Made by a program: the position numbers and the translations under genes
From: Candidatus Methanomethylophilaceae archaeon
Lineage (GTDB): Archaea > Thermoplasmatota > Thermoplasmata > Methanomassiliicoccales > Methanomethylophilaceae
DNA length: 37,218 nt
Direction: 5' to 3'
Assembly: GCA_017935945.1 (NCBI GenBank)
Contig: JAGBGN010000013.1
Span: 1 to 37,218 of the forward strand
Notes under the pieces: model-generated
Told to the model about the DNA's origin: nothing
Database searches by the model: none
The model's input: only the letters and a program-made list of their open reading frames with translations
Shown here: positions 17,300-25,441 of the stretch, piece after piece
Position numbering within the stretch: the first letter of the stretch is position 1
Layout of the letters: every line of letters starts with the position of its first letter

Positions 17300-18325
17300 T
17301 CATTCCTCGTGGAATGTGACCTTGTTACCGGGAGAATGACCATCCCTGCAGCATAGACGGTCCCTCGACCATTCCAAGCGCATCTCGAAATCACAGTCCC
17401 TCTCGAAACAGTTGCGGTTGCAGTACCTGCAGTTGAACTCCTTGCAGGGGATTGCGTTCAAGGATATCTCGAAGGATTCATCGAACTTCCTACGAATGGC
17501 CTCATCCAGCTCCTGTTTCTCTATCTCAAGGTCATCTATATCCATCCTACGGGGGAACACGACGTTGAGGTTGAGATGTATCTTGGGACCGTACTTCACC
17601 ACCCTGAGGTCGTATACATCGATCCAGTCATCATGCCTGTATTCCTCCAACAAGGATACGACATCGTCCAGTAGTTCGAAGTCCGCACGATCCATCGCAT
17701 CATCGATACATTGCCTCATGACGTTTATTCCGGTGACCATTATGATCAACCCGAAGAGGATGGCTATCGAGGAATCCAACCAACGGGCATCGTATCCCAT
17801 CAGGGTGGCGATGTAGACTACGAAAAGACCTATGATTATGCCTACGGAGGAGTAGGTATCAGAACAGAGGTGCTTTCCGCTAGCTACCAGTGCCGGGGAA
17901 CGGTTCTTCCTTCCACGACGGATGGCTATGCGCCCGACCGCATAGTTCGCAAGCGCTGCAAAAGCAACTATCAACAATCCCACATCGAGGTCCCTGATCT
18001 CCCCTGGATGCAATAGCGAATCCACTGATTCCATTATGATCAGCGCACCGGCGACGATGATCATGACGCCCTCGACGGTTGCGGAGATTACCTCTATCTT
18101 CCCATGTCCGAACGGATGGGTCCTGTCAGCCGGTTGGGCCGACAGGTACAATGCGAACAATCCCACGAAAGCCGCCACGACATTGACGATGGATTCCAAT
18201 GCATCGGTGAGGATTGCAACGGATCCCGTCAGGTAGTATGCAACAAACTTGACGGCCATCAGGGACACGCCAAGTACCGCGATGATTTTCTGGAAATCAT
18301 AGTTCTCCTTGACGGCGGAATCCAT
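17300..18325 (-). CDS. Cation diffusion facilitator transporter with Cys-rich tail
   Basis: A 341-residue CDF-family divalent metal/proton antiporter. The first ~210 residues hold six membrane segments. The transport-site pattern is present: TDALES in helix 2 (from residue 40) and HLCSD in helix 5 (His152, Asp156). HPFGHGKIE follows the first loop, as in many bacterial CDFs. Residues about 215-290 form the cytoplasmic ferredoxin-like C-terminal domain. A tail of about 45 residues then adds seven cysteines (294, 299, 302, 306, 311, 325, 326) plus His330. This looks like an extra metal-binding module and is unusual for the family. The metal (Zn, Fe, Mn, Co or Ni) is not predictable. TATA-like GATATATAC is centred about 26 bp upstream, so it is probably leaderless. 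Confidence 0.93.
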   Translation of the reverse strand: MDSAVKENYDFQKIIAVLGVSLMAVKFVAYYLTGSVAILTDALESIVNVVAAFVGLFALYLSAQPADRTHPFGHGKIEVISATVEGVMIIVAGALIIMESVDSLLHPGEIRDLDVGLLIVAFAALANYAVGRIAIRRGRKNRSPALVASGKHLCSDTYSSVGIIIGLFVVYIATLMGYDARWLDSSIAILFGLIIMVTGINVMRQCIDDAMDRADFELLDDVVSLLEEYRHDDWIDVYDLRVVKYGPKIHLNLNVVFPRRMDIDDLEIEKQELDEAIRRKFDESFEISLNAIPCKEFNCRYCNRNCFERDCDFEMRLEWSRDRLCCRDGHSPGNKVTFHEE

Positions 18326-18432
18326 GTAAATTATCAGGTATTAAACGTATATATCGGTTTTCTGGAGACTGTTGTCATCCCGGAGTCGATTCGCCTTGTA
18401 ACGGAATGGACACGAAATCATCAGGACATCGG

Positions 18433-19827
18433 TTAAGCATCAGCACTCTGCGCCTTACCCCTCATCATCGATAGCACGGCACCGACAACGCAGAGCACCA
18501 TGCAGGTGGCGAATGTCGTATCCATGACATCGACGAACAATCCGAATGTATCCGGAGCCAGATTGTCCGTGGACCCCATCATGACCGAGATGAAGCACAT
18601 GGCGATCCCCATGCTCACCATCATACCGGTCTGCCTCATGACCGATACCACTGCGGATGCCTCCCCGGTCTCCCTCGGACCGACAGAGGACATGATGACA
18701 GAGGTGTTGGGTGCTGAGAACATGGAATAACCGAATCCCACAACGACCATAGCCACGATGACACGGTAGATGGACATGTCCAGGCCCAATGTCATGAAGA
18801 CAGCCAGTCCTGCTGCGATGAGCACCATCCCTGCGGTCGGCAGTATGCGCTTATCGGACATATGGTCCGAGAGCCTACCGAAGACAGGTGTCCCCACAGC
18901 CTGGATGGCCGGTTGTACCAACATCAGAGCCCCGGCTTCGGATGCGGACATGGCACCGATTGATTGAAGATACAGGGCGAGGAAGAACGAAAGGGAATAC
19001 GATGCGACGTAGCTCATGAACGTGGCCAGGCATGAACCCGTGAACATCCTGTTACGGAACAAGCCGACATTGAGCAACCTGGATACCGAGACGGTCTGTG
19101 ACCTGACGAACAGGATCAGGAACACCAATCCTGCCAGAATGGAGACGAAAGCCCAGGCCTCCGGTACGTTTATCACACCCATCATCGTGAAAGTGATGGC
19201 GACCGCGTACAGAACCGCGCCCCATCTGTCGAATGTTCCACCGTTGTCGGGAGCGATCTCGAAGGGACAGCGGGATACGAGGAACATCGCCAATATTCCT
19301 ATGGGGAGGACGATCAGGAACAACGAACGCCAACCGAGTATGTCGTTCAACAGACCTCCAAGGGGCGGACCTATCGCCAGACCGATGTAGACGCACATGG
19401 TCTGCAACCCTATGGCCCCACCGCGCATCTCCCTTGGGAATGCATCGGTGATCAATGACATGCTCGTGCACGATATCGCAGCGGCACCCGCACCCATCAC
19501 GATCCTGGATAGCAGGAGTGCGGAATACATAGGCGAGATGGCCGCGATGATGCATCCCGACAATGTGATGGCGATTCCAACTATGAACATACGTCTCCTG
19601 CCGATCATGTCTCCCACCTTTGCTAGAGGGACCATGAAAATGACAGAGGACAACAGGAACATCGTGTTGACATAACCCAGTGAATGGGACCCTTGATCGA
19701 ACTCATCCCCTATACTCACCAACGATAGGTTGGCCATCGTGCTGAGCAACGGTGTGATGAATGCGGCTGTACAACATGCCACAAGTAGAGTCCTACGTTC
19801 TTTTTCACCGATCATGTCATCATTCAT
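18433..19827 (-). CDS. MFS multidrug-type exporter (EmrB/QacA-like)
   Basis: A 464-residue integral membrane protein of the drug:H+ antiporter group. It has many hydrophobic helices, probably 14 by length. The loop 2-3 MFS signature appears as GDMIGRRRMFIVG, and helix 5 has GPPLGGLLND, the motif C typical of exporters. The start is ambiguous because the frame stays open through the divergent cobA promoter. ATG 19827 (MNDDMIGEK) fits the first membrane helix and the minus-strand TATA at about 19915; ATG 19815 is an alternative. The substrate is unknown. Confidence 0.9.
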   Translation of the reverse strand: MNDDMIGEKERRTLLVACCTAAFITPLLSTMANLSLVSIGDEFDQGSHSLGYVNTMFLLSSVIFMVPLAKVGDMIGRRRMFIVGIAITLSGCIIAAISPMYSALLLSRIVMGAGAAAISCTSMSLITDAFPREMRGGAIGLQTMCVYIGLAIGPPLGGLLNDILGWRSLFLIVLPIGILAMFLVSRCPFEIAPDNGGTFDRWGAVLYAVAITFTMMGVINVPEAWAFVSILAGLVFLILFVRSQTVSVSRLLNVGLFRNRMFTGSCLATFMSYVASYSLSFFLALYLQSIGAMSASEAGALMLVQPAIQAVGTPVFGRLSDHMSDKRILPTAGMVLIAAGLAVFMTLGLDMSIYRVIVAMVVVGFGYSMFSAPNTSVIMSSVGPRETGEASAVVSVMRQTGMMVSMGIAMCFISVMMGSTDNLAPDTFGLFVDVMDTTFATCMVLCVVGAVLSMMRGKAQSADA

Positions 19828-19908
19828 TCCATTGACAGGATGGGTGTCTGAATCGGATTCGGAACGGAACTGCGGATCACCCACACTGACCTGATGCATC
19901 CAATGCGT

Positions 19909-19920
19909 CCTGATATAAAC
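19909..19920. promoter_or_regulatory. Shared divergent TATA element, MFS exporter / corrinoid adenosyltransferase
   Basis: GATATAAAC on the plus strand reads GTTTATATC on the minus strand, so the same A+T core may serve both divergent genes (starts at 19948 plus and 19827 minus). Confidence 0.4.
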
Positions 19921-19947
19921 GTGGTGCGCAGATACGTTCATGATACC

Positions 19948-20496
19948 ATGTCCGGATGCGATGAGAATATCAAGAAGAAGCTGGGACTTGTACACGTGTA
20001 CACAGGGAACGGCAAGGGAAAGACGACAGCCGCAATGGGATTGGGATTCCGTGCCTCCGGGAGGGGACTGAACGTCATAATGCTGCAGTTCCTGAAACCT
20101 GCCAAGGGATATGGTGAACACCTTGCATCCGAGAAATTGGAGAACTTCACCATCGAACCCATGGGTCCAGACCACATGTGCGGAAAAGAGATCACCCGTG
20201 AAGAGGATATCCGCCTCACGATGAAAGGTATCGAGAGGTCGAGGGAGGTTCTCGAATCCGGCGAATACGACCTCGTAATCCTGGATGAGATTGTCAACTC
20301 CCTGAGATTGGAGCTCCTGAAACCATCGGAAGTTATCGAACTGCTCGAATCACGTGCACCCAACACGGAAGTCGTGCTCACTGGAAGGGGGGTGCCTCCC
20401 GAGATCGTGGAGTATGCGGACCTTGTCACCGAGATGACATTGATCAAACACCCCTTCGACAAGGGGATCGGAGCACGCAAGGGAATCGAATACTGA
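19948..20496 (+). CDS. cobA: Cob(I)alamin adenosyltransferase, CobA/BtuR type
   Basis: A 182-residue enzyme that transfers the 5'-deoxyadenosyl group from ATP to cob(I)alamin or a cob(I)amide in corrinoid synthesis and salvage. The modified P-loop GNGKGKTTAAMG follows VHVYT, as in all CobA/CobO proteins. The later motifs VILDEIVNSLRLELL and VLTGRGVPPEIVEYADLVTEM are family hallmarks. An upstream in-frame ATG at 19894 would run over the promoter. ATG 19948 fits the TATA at 19911-19919 with a leader of only about 7 nt. Corrinoids are essential for methyl transfer in methanogens. Confidence 0.94.
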   Translation: MSGCDENIKKKLGLVHVYTGNGKGKTTAAMGLGFRASGRGLNVIMLQFLKPAKGYGEHLASEKLENFTIEPMGPDHMCGKEITREEDIRLTMKGIERSREVLESGEYDLVILDEIVNSLRLELLKPSEVIELLESRAPNTEVVLTGRGVPPEIVEYADLVTEMTLIKHPFDKGIGARKGIEY

Positions 20497-20554
20497 GTTC
20501 GGATCAATTCCTACCAACAAAGTATGATAACTAGAAGTACCATACGGGGACACC

Positions 20555-21463
20555 ATGGCAATCTACGACAGCATCGAACAGACCATCGGTGACACGCCCC
20601 TGGTACGTCTGAACAGGATCAATCCTCCGGGAACCGACATCTTCGTCAAAATCGAAAGGACGAATCCCGGGGGATCCATCAAAGACCGTGCGGTGCTCTC
20701 AATCATCAAGGATGCCGAGGCCCGTGGTGTTCTGAAAAAAGGGGGAACAATAGTCGAGCCCACTTCAGGCAACACCGGCATAGCCATAGCCATGCTATCT
20801 GCAGCACGCGGATACAAGGCCGTCCTCGTCATGCCCGACACCATGTCCAAGGAGAGGATCCTGGGCATGAAGGCGTATGGTGCCGAGGTAGTCCTCTCAC
20901 CGGGCGCAGAGGGGATGAAGGGTGCTGTCGAACTTGCCGAGAGGATAGCATCCGAAAGGGATGGATTCATCTGCGACCAGTTCGGAAACCCCGAGAACAT
21001 CGCGGCCCATCGCACCGGTACCGGGATGGAGATCCTGAGGGACCTCCCGGATGTCGATTACGTGTTCGCTGGATTCGGAACCGGAGGAACCGTCTCCGGG
21101 ATAGGCAAGATATTCAAGGATACTGGTTCGAAGGCCAAAGTCATCGGTGTCGAACCCGCAGAAAGCCCGCTGGTGAGCGAGGGCAGAGCTGGACCCCATG
21201 CCATACAGGGGATCGGTTCCAACTTCATCCCGGATAACCTGGACAGGGATGCCATCGACGACATAGTCACCGTGAAGGGGGATGATGCGATAAGGACCTG
21301 TGTTCAACTCGCAAGGATGGAGGGCATCCTCTGTGGCATCTCGTCCGGTGCATCCGTCTTCGCTGCCATCGAGAGGAGTAGGGCCGAACCTGGCAAGAAG
21401 ATCGTTGCGATACTTCCCGATGGCGGGGAGAAGTACATGAGTCTCGGAATCTTCGACGAATGA
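20555..21463 (+). CDS. cysK: Cysteine synthase (O-acetylserine sulfhydrylase)
   Basis: A 302-residue PLP enzyme of fold type II. The PLP lysine lies in GGSIKDRA (about residues 41-48). The substrate loop is PTSGNTG, the phosphate-binding loop is GTGGTVSG, and the C-terminal ISSGAS is conserved. The length equals bacterial CysK. It replaces the acetyl group of O-acetylserine with sulfide to give cysteine. Given the next gene, activity on O-acetylhomoserine is also possible. It is first in a tight cluster with metA (9-bp gap) and ridA. Confidence 0.94.
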   Translation: MAIYDSIEQTIGDTPLVRLNRINPPGTDIFVKIERTNPGGSIKDRAVLSIIKDAEARGVLKKGGTIVEPTSGNTGIAIAMLSAARGYKAVLVMPDTMSKERILGMKAYGAEVVLSPGAEGMKGAVELAERIASERDGFICDQFGNPENIAAHRTGTGMEILRDLPDVDYVFAGFGTGGTVSGIGKIFKDTGSKAKVIGVEPAESPLVSEGRAGPHAIQGIGSNFIPDNLDRDAIDDIVTVKGDDAIRTCVQLARMEGILCGISSGASVFAAIERSRAEPGKKIVAILPDGGEKYMSLGIFDE

Positions 21464-21472
21464 GGTATCCAC

Positions 21473-22399
21473 GTGCCCGTCAAAATCCCTGATGATCTTC
21501 CCGCAGCATCGATTCTCGAGTCAGAGAACATATTCGTGATGACCGAGAAACGTGCTGACACCCAGGATATCCGTCCCCTGAAGATATTGATCCTCAACCT
21601 CATGCCCACCAAGGTCGAGACCGAGACCCAACTACTGCGTCTGCTCAGTAACAGCCCCATACAGACGGATGTAGAGTTCCTGCAGATGGCAACACACGTG
21701 TCCAAGAACACATCCGCCGAGTACCTCAAAAGGTTCTACAGGAAGTTCGATGACGTCCGTGACAGGAAATTTGATGGGATGATTATAACCGGAGCGCCCG
21801 TGGAGTGCATAGATTTCACCGATGTCGACTACTGGGACGAACTGTGTGAGATCATGGATTGGACACTGACCAATGTATGCTCCACCATGTACATCTGCTG
21901 GGGATCGATGGCGGGGTTGAACTACCATTACGGCATCCCCAAGTACTGCCTCAGTTCGAAGTTGTCCGGCATATTCGAACACAGAAAACTGGATGATAAG
22001 GAACCGATACTGAGGGGTTTCGATGATGTCTTCTTCATGCCCCAGTCCAGACACACCGAGGTCAGGGCGGAGGACATCAAGAAGAACCCGCGCCTCCACA
22101 TCCTGGCCACATCCGATGATTCCGGGGTCGGAATAGTAGTTTCGGAACGCAATCAGGTGTTCATAACAGGACATTTCGAATACGACCGGGGCACGTTGGC
22201 TTACGAATACGAGAGGGACCTGAATGCAGGCATGAATCCCCATATCCCCGACAACTACTTCGAGGATGATGACCCGCACAAGGACCCGATAGTCAGATGG
22301 AGGGGACATGCCACCATGTTCTTCACCAACTGGCTCAACTACAACGTCTATCAGGAGACGCCGTTCGACATAGATGAGATCGGGAGGGACAGGATATGA
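21473..22399 (+). CDS. metA: Homoserine O-acetyltransferase, MetA family
   Basis: A 308-residue cytoplasmic enzyme that activates homoserine for methionine or homocysteine synthesis. The catalytic Cys142 lies in [10 protein letters not shown]. The His and Glu of the triad lie in [15 protein letters not shown]. Residue 111, which sets the acyl donor in this family, is Glu ([10 protein letters not shown]). Gly at this place gives succinyl-CoA specificity, as in E. coli; Glu gives acetyl-CoA, as in Bacillus cereus. I therefore call an acetyltransferase despite the common name homoserine O-succinyltransferase. The start codon is GTG, with GAGGT 6 nt upstream and the usual [12 protein letters not shown]-terminus. 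It overlaps ridA by 4 nt. Confidence 0.94.
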   Translation: MPVKIPDDLPAASILESENIFVMTEKRADTQDIRPLKILILNLMPTKVETETQLLRLLSNSPIQTDVEFLQMATHVSKNTSAEYLKRFYRKFDDVRDRKFDGMIITGAPVECIDFTDVDYWDELCEIMDWTLTNVCSTMYICWGSMAGLNYHYGIPKYCLSSKLSGIFEHRKLDDKEPILRGFDDVFFMPQSRHTEVRAEDIKKNPRLHILATSDDSGVGIVVSERNQVFITGHFEYDRGTLAYEYERDLNAGMNPHIPDNYFEDDDPHKDPIVRWRGHATMFFTNWLNYNVYQETPFDIDEIGRDRI

Positions 22400-22770
22400 T
22401 TCAGAAAATCGAGACAATGGAAGCGCCGGCAGCCGTAGGGCCGTATTCACAGGCCATCATACACAACGGGACCGTGTTCGTTTCAGGACAGATACCAGTG
22501 GATCCATCCACTGGTGTTATCCCTGACGATGTGGCCGAACAGACACGTCAGGCACTTACCAACCTGGGAAAGGTCCTGGATGCAGCAGGATCGGGATTGG
22601 ACAAGACTCTGAGGGTCACGGTGTTCACAACCGAGATGGAGTCATTCTCCCGCATAAACGAGGTGTATTCCGAATTCTTCAAGGAACCGTATCCATCCAG
22701 ATCCTGTGTGGGCGCATCATCTCTCCCGAAAGGGGTGAAAATCGAGATCGATGCGATAGCATACATCTGA
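22396..22770 (+). CDS. ridA: RidA family enamine/imine deaminase
   Basis: A 124-residue YjgF/YER057c/UK114 family protein, usually a trimer. It hydrolyses reactive enamines and imines released by PLP enzymes such as threonine dehydratase or cystathionine lyases. GPYSQAI near residue 16, SGQIPVDP near 33, and the catalytic Arg in [14 protein letters not shown] near 103 are all present. Its ATG overlaps the metA stop (ATGA), and cysK is upstream, so the cluster pairs PLP sulfur chemistry with damage control. Confidence 0.94.
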   Translation: MIQKIETMEAPAAVGPYSQAIIHNGTVFVSGQIPVDPSTGVIPDDVAEQTRQALTNLGKVLDAAGSGLDKTLRVTVFTTEMESFSRINEVYSEFFKEPYPSRSCVGASSLPKGVKIEIDAIAYI

Positions 22771-22783
22771 TCGGATCCGTTCA

Positions 22784-22834
22784 CCGGGGATGCGCAGGGT
22801 ATCGGAAATCATCACTGACGATACCGCTCCCCGG
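22784..22834. terminator. Long two-part hairpin between convergent ridA and radical SAM genes
   Basis: Outer stem CCGGGG (22784-22789) pairs with CCCCGG (22829-22834). Inner stem GGTATCG pairs with CGATACC around a 14-nt loop. No T-run follows, but the position between two convergent stops suggests a bidirectional terminator. Confidence 0.45.
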
Positions 22835-22886
22835 ATTATCCCCATCATCCTACAATGTCGGACATGTGTTTCGCGGATCCGTACGA

Positions 22887-24020
22887 TCACTGGACGATGG
22901 TCTTGGGATTGACCAGTTTACCGATGATGGCATCCCTGACGAAAGGATTGTATCCGTTCATATCGGGTTTGGTGTCCAGGATGCCCTGTATCTCATCTGC
23001 GATATGGGTGAATACCTCTTTGAATATCCTGCAGGAATCTCCACCGTTGTCCTCCACACACCCCTCGTGATAGGCATCCATGCTGCAACCTCCGTTGCAG
23101 AACCTGTAGATCTCACATGAGGCACATTTCTCGCGTCTTTTGATGGACGATAGTAGGATCCTCCTGAAACCCTCGGATTGGAAAGCTTCGGATATGGATC
23201 CGACCTCGTTTATGTTGCCCATGCAGTACTCCTGGGGACATGCCTTCGCACAGGGATAGATCGTACCATCGGGATTCACCGAGATCCACTTGGTCAGACA
23301 GGAAGTGTGAGCACAATCGGAGGGTGTGGGCTCACCCAGGTAGTTGAGGATGTACAGGTAGTGGGGGATCAGCGGAACCTCGGACTCCGAATCATGGAGC
23401 CATTCATCGAAGGCCTCTATGCTTCCCTTGATGTACTCATCGGCATCGGGAACGGTCCCGTTGCATGAAGCGCAACCTGCGGGTATGACCGGTGAGAACG
23501 ATACATTGGTTCCACGGTCACGGAAGTAACGGTACAGCTCCAACTGCTTAGATGCCGTCTCAGACGAGATCGTGCAGCTGACGGAGTACTTGTCCTCCTT
23601 GTCGGAGAGGTATCCGAGTGTCTTCTCGACATCGCCTTCCCTGAGAACGTTGTTGTACGGCCCCTCATAGGATACTCCGACGTTGATCGCCTTCGTTCTG
23701 CAGTAGGACATGAGCCTGCGATTGATGTTGAGTCCATTGGTCTGGATCGTGTTGCCGTATCTGAATGACTGCTTACCGAAGTACTTCTCCTCAAGCTCTA
23801 TGGCTTTCTTGTAGAACGACAGTGGGACGGTCAAGGGCTCGCCACCGTGCCAAATGAACCAGGCAGACTCGTATTCCTCGGAGACCTTGCGTATAAGGTT
23901 CTCCAAAGTCGCATAATCCATCTCACCTGGAACACGTTCCTCGGGGGTGTGATAGCAATGCCTACAGCTGATGTTACAGAAAAGAGTGGGTTTTACGACC
24001 ACTGAAATGTAGGGTTTCAT
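22887..24020 (-). CDS. Radical SAM/SPASM peptide maturase
   Basis: A 377-residue radical S-adenosylmethionine enzyme. The [4Fe-4S]-SAM motif C-x3-C-x2-C is at Cys15, 19 and 22 (FCNISCRHCY), and the SAM-binding GGEP is at 59-62. From about 236 to 330 a SPASM-type domain carries at least ten cysteines, including C241, C257, C266, C299, C302, C308 and C312 with the FCNGGCSMDA signature. This layout matches anaerobic sulfatase maturases and RiPP maturases. No sulfatase gene is in the window. The gene directly upstream encodes a Cys-rich precursor-like peptide, so I infer that this enzyme installs thioether, epimer or similar modifications on it. ATG 24020 (MKPYISVVV) is chosen; the longer frame to 24185 crosses the precursor gene. 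Confidence 0.93.
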   Translation of the reverse strand: MKPYISVVVKPTLFCNISCRHCYHTPEERVPGEMDYATLENLIRKVSEEYESAWFIWHGGEPLTVPLSFYKKAIELEEKYFGKQSFRYGNTIQTNGLNINRRLMSYCRTKAINVGVSYEGPYNNVLREGDVEKTLGYLSDKEDKYSVSCTISSETASKQLELYRYFRDRGTNVSFSPVIPAGCASCNGTVPDADEYIKGSIEAFDEWLHDSESEVPLIPHYLYILNYLGEPTPSDCAHTSCLTKWISVNPDGTIYPCAKACPQEYCMGNINEVGSISEAFQSEGFRRILLSSIKRREKCASCEIYRFCNGGCSMDAYHEGCVEDNGGDSCRIFKEVFTHIADEIQGILDTKPDMNGYNPFVRDAIIGKLVNPKTIVQ

Positions 24021-24031
24021 GGTAATAAGTT

Positions 24032-24059
24032 CCCGTCGCGGACGATGCACCGCGACGGG
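24032..24059 (-). promoter_or_regulatory. Perfect hairpin between precursor peptide and maturase genes
   Basis: CCCGTCGCGG (24032-24041) and CCGCGACGGG (24050-24059) form a perfect 10-bp stem with an 8-nt loop. It lies 8 bp past the precursor stop and 11 bp before the maturase ATG. It has no U-tract. A structure here would let short precursor transcripts outnumber full-length ones, or protect the precursor 3' end. Confidence 0.55.
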
Positions 24060-24067
24060 TGACAGAC

Positions 24068-24364
24068 TCAGAAGGGCCAGTATGTCCAGACGCCGTTGAA
24101 TCCGTTGGTTGCGTAACAGCAACAGGCGCAACAGACGACGATACAGCCGCCGAGACAGACGTACCACTTGGCGGTTGCGCAGCAACCACTGTCATTGCAA
24201 CATCCGTAGTCGCACTTGGATGCTCCGTCGTGGCTACCCTTGTCGTAACGCTCGGCGTGCTCGGACGGGGGAAGTCCCTCCATGGACAGCGCAATGAATG
24301 CTGCAGGGGACTGGCTCTCATAAAGTGCGGTCAATTTGTCTACTGATTCTGCATCGTATGACAT
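24068..24364 (-). CDS. Cys-rich RiPP precursor-like peptide
   Basis: A 98-residue peptide in two distinct halves. Residues 1-50 are a Cys-free, acidic, leader-like part (MSYDAESVDKLTALYES at the start). Residues 51-98 hold 12 cysteines (51, 55, 56, 61, 62, 70, 74, 78, 79, 81, 82, 83), two of the groups being VCCACCC-like clusters. The tail is aromatic and Gly-rich, ending NGVWTYWPF. ATG 24364 has GGTGAG 5 nt upstream. A minus-strand TATA-like GTTAAATA at 24421-24428 predicts a ~35-nt leader. The radical SAM/SPASM gene follows directly. I infer a ribosomally made, post-translationally modified peptide. Alternatives: a small metal-binding protein, or a Cys-rich membrane peptide, since residues 67-84 are quite hydrophobic. 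I recognise no named family. Confidence 0.75.
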   Translation of the reverse strand: MSYDAESVDKLTALYESQSPAAFIALSMEGLPPSEHAERYDKGSHDGASKCDYGCCNDSGCCATAKWYVCLGGCIVVCCACCCYATNGFNGVWTYWPF

Positions 24365-24526
24365 GATTCTCACCTAAACGGTCGTTACTCGACCCAATAC
24401 TCGGCCGTACCCTTTGCGCATATTTAACTATAACCTAAGCCCAGTGGATACCCAGACTTCGAGATGGTGGAAAAAAGTTCCAGTCCGCCACGGTCAACAG
24501 TTTATAGATGGGTGACATAACCTCCG
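24365..24526. promoter_or_regulatory. Divergent promoter region, precursor peptide / DUF5685-like gene
   Basis: The minus-strand TATA-like GTTAAATA (24421-24428) serves the precursor. Plus-strand TTTATAG (24501-24507), 20-26 bp before ATG 24527, serves the DUF5685-like gene, apparently as a leaderless message. A shared 160-bp promoter region suggests coordinated control. Confidence 0.5.
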
Positions 24527-25441
24527 ATGATGTTCGGATACACCATGCCAGCATACGGAAGGCTATCACCGGCAGACATGCGCCTCTATAGGAAATACTA
24601 CTGCGAGGGATGCCATCAGCTCAGGGATGGTTTCGGCCTCAGAGGTGCTACCACCGTCAACTACGACATGACGTTCAACACCATTCTCCTGAACGCCATC
24701 GCCGGGGATGTGCTCGATTTCGAGGGCACTACCAAGAAGATCTGTGTTCTGCAGAGGTCCCAGGCAGATTCCGAACTCATGCGCGCCATGGCAGCCTATA
24801 CGCTCATCCTCACCAAATGGGAACTGTTCGATGATAAAACCGACAAACCCTCGGTGAAGACCAACATCATCTCATCCGTCCTCAAAAATGCCATCGACAA
24901 GGCCGTCGACATGTATCCCGACTACGACACGATGGTCGGTGAGGGGTTCGCCGCACTCCGCGACCTGGAACTGGCGGGATGCAAGGATGCAAGGATGATG
25001 GGGAACACATTCGGTCGCGGATTGGTGGGAGCATTGGCCGACATAGCCGGCGATAGGAACAGTCCCGAACTGGAGAACGTCTTCGTGGAGCTGTCCACGA
25101 TAGTCTACATCATGGATGCGGTCGACGACCTTGACGATGATTTCATGGATGGTACCTACAACCCGTTCCTGCCGGATAAAGGGTTCAAAAACGGGAAGGA
25201 CCTGATATCCAAAGAACTGTACAGCATCTCGGATTCCATGAACACCACAATCGGATCCCTGCAGGGGTCCTACTCGATGATCAGGGACAGCATGCGCACC
25301 AATGTGAGTCTCTGCGATAACATCGTCTACTACGGGATACCCGAATCCGCGAGGAACGTTCTGACGGGTACCGCCAAGGCCAAGGCGAGCATCAAGAACG
25401 TACTGTCCAATCGCAAGGAACGCAGATCAGACAGGGCCTGA
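24527..25441 (+). CDS. DUF5685-like helical protein with two Asp-rich motifs
   Basis: A 304-residue, mostly alpha-helical soluble protein. The N-terminus MFGYTMPAYG, then LYRKYYCEGC (Cys26, Cys29), matches what I recall of the uncharacterised DUF5685 family, common in anaerobic Firmicutes. Two Asp-rich motifs stand out: DDKTD at 102-106 (a DDxxD), and DAVDDLDDDFMDGTYNP at 197-213. Their type and order resemble class I isoprenoid synthases; the second recalls the Asp-rich, Gly, Tyr, Pro pattern of squalene/phytoene synthases. That link is inference from motifs only. The TATA spacing predicts a leaderless start at 24527 or 24530. It is divergent from the Cys-rich precursor and overlaps the small Cys-rich gene by 15 bp at its 3' end. 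A role in the same peptide system is plausible but unproven. Confidence 0.8.
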   Translation: MMFGYTMPAYGRLSPADMRLYRKYYCEGCHQLRDGFGLRGATTVNYDMTFNTILLNAIAGDVLDFEGTTKKICVLQRSQADSELMRAMAAYTLILTKWELFDDKTDKPSVKTNIISSVLKNAIDKAVDMYPDYDTMVGEGFAALRDLELAGCKDARMMGNTFGRGLVGALADIAGDRNSPELENVFVELSTIVYIMDAVDDLDDDFMDGTYNPFLPDKGFKNGKDLISKELYSISDSMNTTIGSLQGSYSMIRDSMRTNVSLCDNIVYYGIPESARNVLTGTAKAKASIKNVLSNRKERRSDRA

